Positions 5,585 through 10,744 of a DNA stretch of 10,744 nt are shown here, in pieces. Every line of letters starts with the position of its first letter. Positions within the stretch are counted from its first letter, which is position 1. The position numbers and the translations under genes were made by a program. Source of the stretch: CAYOBW01 sp964402115 (GTDB lineage: Bacteria > Verrucomicrobiota > Kiritimatiellia > UBA8416 > CAYOBW01); assembly GCA_964402115.1 (NCBI GenBank), contig CAYOBW010000246.1:1-10744 (forward strand). The letters run 5' to 3'. Under the pieces are notes generated by a model. That model was not told the origin of the DNA and searched no databases. It saw nothing but the letters and a program-made list of their open reading frames with translations.

Positions 5585-8500
5585 CTACAGTTTGACCAGT
5601 TTGATGGTCTCAACATATCCATCAGCAATTACTTTAACGAAATAGATTCCGCCCGGCATTCCGGCGAAGGGCAGTTCCTGCTTCGCGCCGGTGACAGGTT
5701 CAGTCATAACCTTTGCGCCATTCATGTTGTACACTTCAACATGCACATTTCCAAAGCTTATGTCACCCTTCCTCACCAGGGTGAAGTTGCCGCTGGTGGG
5801 ATTCGGATAGACCCTGAAGGCCGGGTTTAAGGAAACAGCGGAATTTTCTTCCATAACTGTTTTCACGGCGACCGCGGGAGGCGGAATGCTGCCGCAGTAC
5901 TCATTTGTTAGCGTGATGTACCCGTGCATGTAACCGCCCGCTTCTACCATCGTGCCCGGCAGGTAACGGATGTTCTGCCCGGCTATCATGGTGGCACTGC
6001 CGCCGTTCTGAACAACAAATGTGGTTCCGTTGCCCGCAATGGTGATGGTATTGGTGGCATTGAAGCAGGTATCCGCACCATTTGCAATGGTAACATTTTC
6101 AACCGTCGTATTGGCAGGGACGGCCAGCGTGGTGAAGGTCATATCGGCGCCATAGATCGTCTCGCCGGATGTCGTGGAAACACCCTTTGCACGATAATGA
6201 TAAAGGGTACCTGCTGCCAGACCCGGGAGCGTTGCGCTGAAAGATGCACCGGTGAACGATCTCACCGGTGATGGCAAGGCATTCGCAAGGTTGCCGTAAG
6301 AGAGGCTGGTGCCATATTCAAAACTTACTCCGACTACTTCACCGCTTGTATTAATATCCCCTGAAAGCGTTGCCGCTGACGACCCGATAGCTGTTGCCGC
6401 GAGTGTGTGGATGGATGCAATGGGTACTGTAAACTCATATGCGCCCATATCGGGGGGATTCGTACGGACATTATTTCTAAAGTCGGTCGTGACAGCCGGG
6501 ACAGAAACACCCTGGTTGTTCAGCTCTACTCTGCTGGTACGCAGGTCGCTTGTGGAAACAAAGTTCGGATCGACGTTCTGGGAGTTGATATCCAGCCCTG
6601 TCGCCGCCAAATATGACGCATACGTTGACAGATCCGCCCCCTTGTAGTTGCCAAACGGCCCGGCCAGCGAATAGATGTCATTGTTGTCACTGTACCCACT
6701 GCACGTGGTGTCGTTAACATACATGGCGTAATGTTTCCCCGTGCCACCTGCAGCCCTCATGTTCACGATGAGGTTGTTGTACATCGTGTAGAAGGAGGTT
6801 ACGCCTCGACGGTTCATTGCGCAGGTGGTGGAGTTAGAGGTGGCAGGTCCGCTGATGTAAATATCGTTGAAGTAGAAATTGAAGAAACCACCCGTAACCG
6901 ATTGGTCACGCCATCCATAAAGGGTCGGGTTTGTGGCGGCACCGCCGTCCAGGGAGATCAGGTTGTTCGAAACCTCCATCTGGGCGCCTGTACTCACCTG
7001 CATCCCATAAATTACAGGCTTGCCGGCTGCAAATGATGAACCTATTGCAAANNNNNNNNNNNNNNNNNNNNNNNNNNNNNNNNNNNNNNNNNNNNNNNNN
7101 NNNNNNNNNNNNNNNNNNNNNNNNNNNNNNNNNNNNNNNNNNNNNNNNNNNGCGGGTGTAATTCAGGCTCGTGATCGTATTCCCCTGTACGTTGGTGACA
7201 GCGATCGGCGACGGGGTCAGGTAGATACCGTAAAAGTGTCCAGTTCCGTTGTGGGTGATCGAGTTTGCTGCCGAGGTACTGCCGATCAGGTTGTTCGTCA
7301 CGTTAAGAACGCCGGCCGTCATATAGATACCATAGAAGTTGCAGGCATCGATATTCGTGAGGCTGATGTTCTGGATGGTATTGTTTGCAATTGTTGTCGG
7401 GGTGACCACACCGGCCGAACCATAAATTCCGTAGAAATAGAAGGTGGTGGAATTGGTCCATGCCGTACCGCCGCATAATGGTGCCGTGCCGCCCATGTAG
7501 TTGCCGCTGATGGTGTGATTGTTAAGGTTGCTTTTGAGGTAGATGCAGTACTGGTTCGCAGTGGGGGCAACCGCCGAGTTATCGAAGAAGCTGTTGCCGG
7601 TGATCACGGATCCGTCGGCTACGCCTCCTACAACTCCGACGATGGTGGAATAGAACCCGTATGCGTTAAAGTTATAGATGTTGTTGTTCATCACTTTAAC
7701 GTTATTCGGCAAGGTCTGGGCAACGATCGCATAGCCCTGCCTGCCGGCAGTACCTGCCGTGGCGCCCCGGATGTCATTGTTCATGATGACAACCGTATTG
7801 GGTGTGGTGGTGTTGAAGCCGATGTTTATACTGCCGTCAACACTGCCAACGCCATTGTTCTCTATTATACAATTCTGCAAGGTATCGTTGGTAGCTCCGT
7901 TGGTAAACTGGATCGTGGGCCTGCAAGTGGAAGAAGACGATTTTGTATATCGAAAGGTCAGGTATTTTCCGGATCCTCCGAAAGAACCGTCGATGGTAAG
8001 CCTGCTGGCGCCGTTGGCCCTGATAAGACCGGTTCCGGCGGCGAGGACAGCGGTGCTGCTGATCGTTCTCATGGTTGCAGCATTCGGCCTGATGATAAGT
8101 TTATAGTTGGATAATGCAGGTTCTTCCGCCCAGGCATTCAGCCCGACCGTACCCGGCTCAACCACGTTAGCAGTAATACTGATGGTCGTATTGCCGGTCA
8201 GCACGCCCTGGTTGATTGCATCGAAAGCGCCACCTGTACCGGTAAGCGTGGCATACGTTCCCGGAACTGTGATATCCGTCGGGATGGAGTTGGCAGAAAT
8301 GGTATAAGATTGGAACGCAGTTGGGGCGGTATTTATATTCTGTACCGGGGGTGCTGCACTGAATCCTGCCATCGGGTACCATGAACTCAGGTTGTTGGCA
8401 TCGTCCTGCGCAACAACGAAATACTGGATTATATCCCCGGCTGCCACGGCTGTTTGCAGCAAGCCATAATCGATGGTAAAGCTGAACGGGCTGCCTGTGT

Positions 8501-10744
8501 TGCTTGCAGCCACATATTTCCAGCCATTATCAGCGGATGTGTTACCCGTAAAAGCATTGGCATCTGTCGATTTTTTGTAATAGATCCTCGGCAGGTTTGC
8601 ACCTGTTGATACACCCGCATTGTCGGTGATGGTGGCCCAGTTGGTCAGCGTCCGTGTTACGGCCACAAGGCCATTACCAGGCGCGGTGTAGCTGATGTTC
8701 GGTCCAACAACATCAGCCGAAAGCGTAAAATTACCCGCATCGGCACCAATATCCGTTGGCGTCAGGGTGCTTCTTGTCTGACCGTCAAAGTCGTCGGTGA
8801 CGTTTGCCAGGGTGAGGCCGGCTGCTTCGATCGGAGTCGGGTTTGCTACATGCAGATCGCAGGTGGCGCCTGAACCGTTCGGCGCGACGAAGTTCGGGTC
8901 GGCATTGCCGCTGGCGAGATCCGTTCCCACCGTATTCTTCCAATTGGCAGAGGTTGCTTGTGTAACGCTGTTGAACAGACCGAAATTCCCTCCCGTGCCA
9001 TTGGCCAGGATCATATTATAATTGCTGGTGAGTCCGGACGGGAACATGGTAGTACCGCCTACGGCGATCCCGTAATGCAGTCCGGTAGCTCCACCCGAAC
9101 GGGCATTGTAAAAGATGTTATTCAGGTAAACCCTTGGAGACGAAAGGGAAGGAGTGATCGTACTTTGGAAAGCATAGGTGTTGCCGGTGGTTGACGAAGG
9201 AGCGCCGCCAATGTACACACTATTGTTCAGTACGCTGTCGATGGCGGCGCCGGTCTCATAAATCCCGGCAATGATGTTGCAGGCGGTATTTGGTGTACCA
9301 TCCGCATTGACGCCCAGCTGGACCATGTTGTTCCTGGCTGTGACCCTGGCTCCGGCGCAGTTAATGTAGATCCCGTTCACCTGTCCGGTTACTGCTGTTG
9401 TTGCCGTCTCAATGTTGTGAACGTAATTCTTCTCAAGCAAAAGGCTTCCATCCGTATGGTTGATATACATCCCGTTAACACTGATACCCAGCGCTGCTTC
9501 GGTGTTTTTCAGGTTGTAGATGGTGTTGCCGCGTACGATTGACCCCGGAACGGGGTTGTTTGAGTAGAGACCCACGACAGAGGCAGCCGTAGCCGTAAGG
9601 TTCTGGCTCGCGCCGGTGATGTCCCTGACCGTATTCCCTGACAGGGTGAGTACAACCGACCTCATGCCAGTATAAAGCCCGTATGTATACGAAGTCGCAT
9701 TGGTGTTCAGGTTTGTAAGGTTCGCAACGGTATTGTTGGTAACGGTCATGGTGGTACTGCCATTATTAGGCTGAATATTTATTCCATATAACGACACACC
9801 CGGGGTAGTATTAACCTGTGATTGTATGCTGTTTGCCGTGGTAAGGCTCCCGATAATGTTCCCGCTGACTGTTACCGGGCTGGGCAGATCGGAAGTTGTG
9901 AAATTAATCATTCTGCAAAACATATTATAGTTCGAAACATAGGCGGCAGGGGAATTTAGTGTAATTGAACCAATCGTATTGTTCATCACATTTCCATACC
10001 CGCCCTGGAAATCGATCCCTGAAGTAAAATAGTTATGGCCATAACCCGGCTTATAGCCTACGTTTATGACGATAGAACCCGTGCCTGTGCCGGAGCCGAT
10101 AACATTTCCTGTCACGTTCTGGATCCCGGACTTGGAAATGAAACCTGTAAAGGAGATGTTACTTTGCCAGGGAGTTGTGTTTAGTAATATATTGGAAACC
10201 GTATTGTTGGTTACTGTACTGGCATTTTCATACAAACAACCTGTATGGAAACGGATCCCATGGATGAAGTTGCCTATTGTCGGAGGAGTTCCGTTCCCAT
10301 TTAGTGTCCATGCAGTACTGCCGCATAACGGGGCTGAACCGCCGATATAGTTATTGCTGATCGTGTAGCCGTCGCCTGATGCAATGTAGATCACATAATA
10401 GCCTACGGCAACGGCGGGCCTGATCTCGCTCGTCATATAAAAGCTGTTGCCGGTTATGGTCCATCCGGTGGATCCGGAGAGCATGCCTACACCGATGGGG
10501 TTGCCTCCGGTTTTTTGCGGTGCAGCGAAATCATGGATCAGGCAGTTCGACACGGTATTGTTCCTGTTCAACAGGGTACCTAAGGTTGAGCCGGAGGAAG
10601 CGATCGCGTAAAGCGGATTTTCTGAACCTTCCCGGATTTCGCAATTGTCGATCGTGTTGTAACTATTCCCTGATGAGGTGTTGGTTCCAAGGAATTGGAT
10701 GGTTGCTTTCGTGCCCTTTGTGTTGGCTCCCTTGACGATACAGT
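5585..10744 (-). CDS. Giant T9SS-secreted beta-helix repeat protein (5' partial, contains gap)
   Basis: About 1,685 residues are visible, and the frame is still open at the right edge, so the N-terminus and signal peptide lie outside. A TTG at 10569-10571 is not the real start: 57 further codons upstream continue the repeat (for example TIQFLGTNTSSGN). Order N to C: Asn-rich beta-helix module A (10744 to about 8727), Ig-like domain (about 8717-8292), beta-helix module B (about 8285-6431, with the N gap), FN3-like domain (about 6430-6122), GGYMHGYI domain (about 6118-5891), and T9SS type A sorting domain (5815-5588), then TAG. The protein should cross the outer membrane by T9SS and be attached to the surface or released. 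The repeated NNTI/GNTI turns suggest right-handed parallel beta-helices, as in pectate-lyase-like and adhesin proteins. I see no catalytic triad and assign no enzyme activity. It is convergent with the met operon and functionally unrelated to it. Confidence 0.9.
5588..5815 (-). other. T9SS type A C-terminal sorting domain
   Basis: The last 76 residues begin FRVYPNPTSGNFTLV, continue VHVEVYNMNGAKV and PFAGMPGGIYFVKV, and end IKLVKL. YPNP-(T/S)-G-F, V-(V/I)-Y-(N/D)-G, and G-(I/V)-Y-(F/L)-V-K-(V/I) followed by a K-(L/I)-V-(K/R) end are the diagnostic parts of the type A CTD. It is recognised by the outer-membrane T9SS translocon and normally cleaved by the PorU sortase. This is the clearest taxonomic marker in the window. 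Confidence 0.93.
5891..6118 (-). other. GGYMHGYI-type domain before the sorting signal
   Basis: About 76 residues contain NVTIANGADTCFNATNTI, TFVVQNGGSATMIAGQ, IRYLPGTMVEAGGYMHGYI and end NEYC. I recall this as a recurrent beta-rich module placed just before T9SS sorting domains. Two Cys flank it (DTCFNA and NEYCGS), so a disulfide in the extracellular protein is plausible. Its function is unknown to me. Confidence 0.6.
6122..6430 (-). other. Fibronectin type III-like domain
   Basis: About 100 residues run TLAATAIGSSAATLSGDI, GVSFEYGTSLSYGN, ATLPGLAAGTLYHYRAKG and GETIYGADMTFTTLA. The pattern A-L-G-I....V-FEYG...L..L..GT-YHYRA.....G...G....FTT is that of the FN3-like domains common near the C-terminus of Bacteroidota secreted proteins. 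A role as spacer or in protein or sugar contact is inferred. Confidence 0.75.
6431..8285 (-). repeat. Beta-helix module B (interrupted by N gap)
   Basis: The module opens with VPGTYATLTGTGGAFDAIN and NGASRLTIDGSFGG, an opening seen in many Bacteroidota surface proteins; the matching opening of module A lies beyond the window. It then follows A: TIQFTNG (A: TIQFLGT), ITGNSFF (A: ITGNSFY), HTISGNYMGGTAPLCGGTAWT (A: YTISNNYIGGSAPLCGSTAWT; each quoted in part). FYGIY begins at 7436, 7337 and 7235, so units of 33 and 34 residues run straight into the gap at 7151. After the gap come AAGKPVIYGMQVSTGAQMEV and the close NVDPNFV...PPDMGAYEF. Confidence 0.8.
7052..7151. other. Assembly gap (100 N)
   Basis: It is a run of exactly 100 N, the usual placeholder for a scaffold gap of unknown length. 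Both flanks are coding on the minus strand in frames that end exactly on codon boundaries at the gap: the upstream codon occupies 7154-7152 and the downstream one 7051-7049. If no base is lost, the true gap is a multiple of three, and 100 is not. The shift of frame across the gap is therefore an artefact, not a frameshift mutation. Confidence 0.97.
8292..8717 (-). other. Ig-like linker domain between the beta-helix modules
   Basis: About 142 residues begin VVGPNISYTAPGNG and include RTLTNWATITDNAGV, LPRIYYKKSTDAN, GWKYVAAS and GDIIQYFVVAQDDANN. The pattern (ITD-GV, R-YYK, alternating hydrophobics, YFVVAQD) is typical of Ig-fold beta-sandwich modules in Bacteroidota surface proteins. It separates modules A and B and is probably a spacer. 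The fold is inferred by pattern only. Confidence 0.65.
8727..10744 (-). repeat. Beta-helix module A (partial)
   Basis: It has regular Asn-rich turns such as TVTNNTVSNI, VMNNTIGSI, VSGNIIGSL, LSGNTVRDI, VRGNTIYNL and LEKNYVHNI. The G-(I/L/M)-Y landmarks fall 33-36 residues apart (intervals 35, 36, 33, 33, 36), so each unit is roughly 100-108 bp. The module ends with NADPNFVAPN and TPTDIGADAG, a closing pattern repeated in module B (NVDPNFVSTS, NPPDMGAYEF). The motif GGSAPLCGSTAWT at 10343-10305 recurs in B as GGTAPLCGGTAWT. This is an internal tandem duplication in the protein, not a mobile repeat. Confidence 0.8.

Noticed and set aside
6906..7051. Apparent C-terminus of the upstream part of the surface protein (CNRFIICSRQ...) after the gap
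   Set aside because: It is an out-of-frame artefact of the 100-N placeholder. The other frame at 7051 reads FAIGSSFAAGKPVIYG and continues to the sorting domain.
7515..8114. 199-codon plus-strand open frame opposite module B
   Set aside because: It is a shadow of the minus-strand beta-helix coding sequence; composition is unlike a real protein here and there is no context.
10569..10571. TTG as start codon of the surface protein
   Set aside because: The same frame stays open for 57 codons to the window edge and encodes recognisable continuation of the repeat module, so the start is outside.
7235..10744. CRISPR array or DNA satellite in the repeat-rich half
   Set aside because: The periodicity is at protein level, with degenerate DNA and one continuous reading frame; there are no identical direct repeats with unique spacers.

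Overview
The window looks like a draft or metagenome-assembled contig from a member of the Bacteroidota. Three things point that way. A TAnnTTTG-type promoter element precedes the first operon, ribosome-binding sites are weak or absent, and the large surface protein ends in a type A C-terminal sorting domain of the type IX secretion system (T9SS), which is restricted to that phylum. A run of exactly 100 Ns (7052-7151) marks a scaffold join.

Left half (about 1-5360, + strand): a methionine biosynthesis operon under a SAM-I (S-box) riboswitch. The order is promoter, riboswitch, a 235-nt leader with a possible short ORF, then aspartate kinase, O-acetylhomoserine sulfhydrylase (MetY), homoserine O-acyltransferase (MetA) and homoserine dehydrogenase. 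Aspartate kinase and homoserine dehydrogenase cover two of the three steps from aspartate to homoserine; aspartate-semialdehyde dehydrogenase is not in the window. MetA activates homoserine, and MetY uses sulfide to make homocysteine directly, bypassing cystathionine. Glu111 in MetA predicts an acetyl rather than succinyl donor, which fits MetY. No methionine synthase is present. The last three genes are 6-44 nt apart and probably form one transcript with the kinase.

Middle (5361-5584): a convergent intergenic region with three hairpins. One is a classical intrinsic terminator for the minus-strand gene (GC hairpin plus seven U). One is a strong inverted repeat with a five-T tail, usable by the operon. 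The third, nearest the operon, has no U tract.

Right half (5585-10744, - strand): one very large secreted protein gene, open past the right edge and interrupted by the N gap. From N to C it has beta-helix module A, an Ig-like linker, beta-helix module B (homologous to A, containing the gap), an FN3-like domain, a GGYMHGYI-type domain, and the T9SS sorting domain. The flanks of the gap are each open to the gap edge and would be in one frame if the true gap is a multiple of three; the 100-N placeholder creates an artificial frame break. It is probably a surface-attached or secreted adhesin-like or carbohydrate-interacting protein, but no catalytic function can be assigned.

No mobile element, CRISPR array, tRNA, rRNA or clearly new system was seen. 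The least ordinary signals are the leader between the riboswitch and the kinase gene, and the duplicated repeat architecture around the assembly gap.
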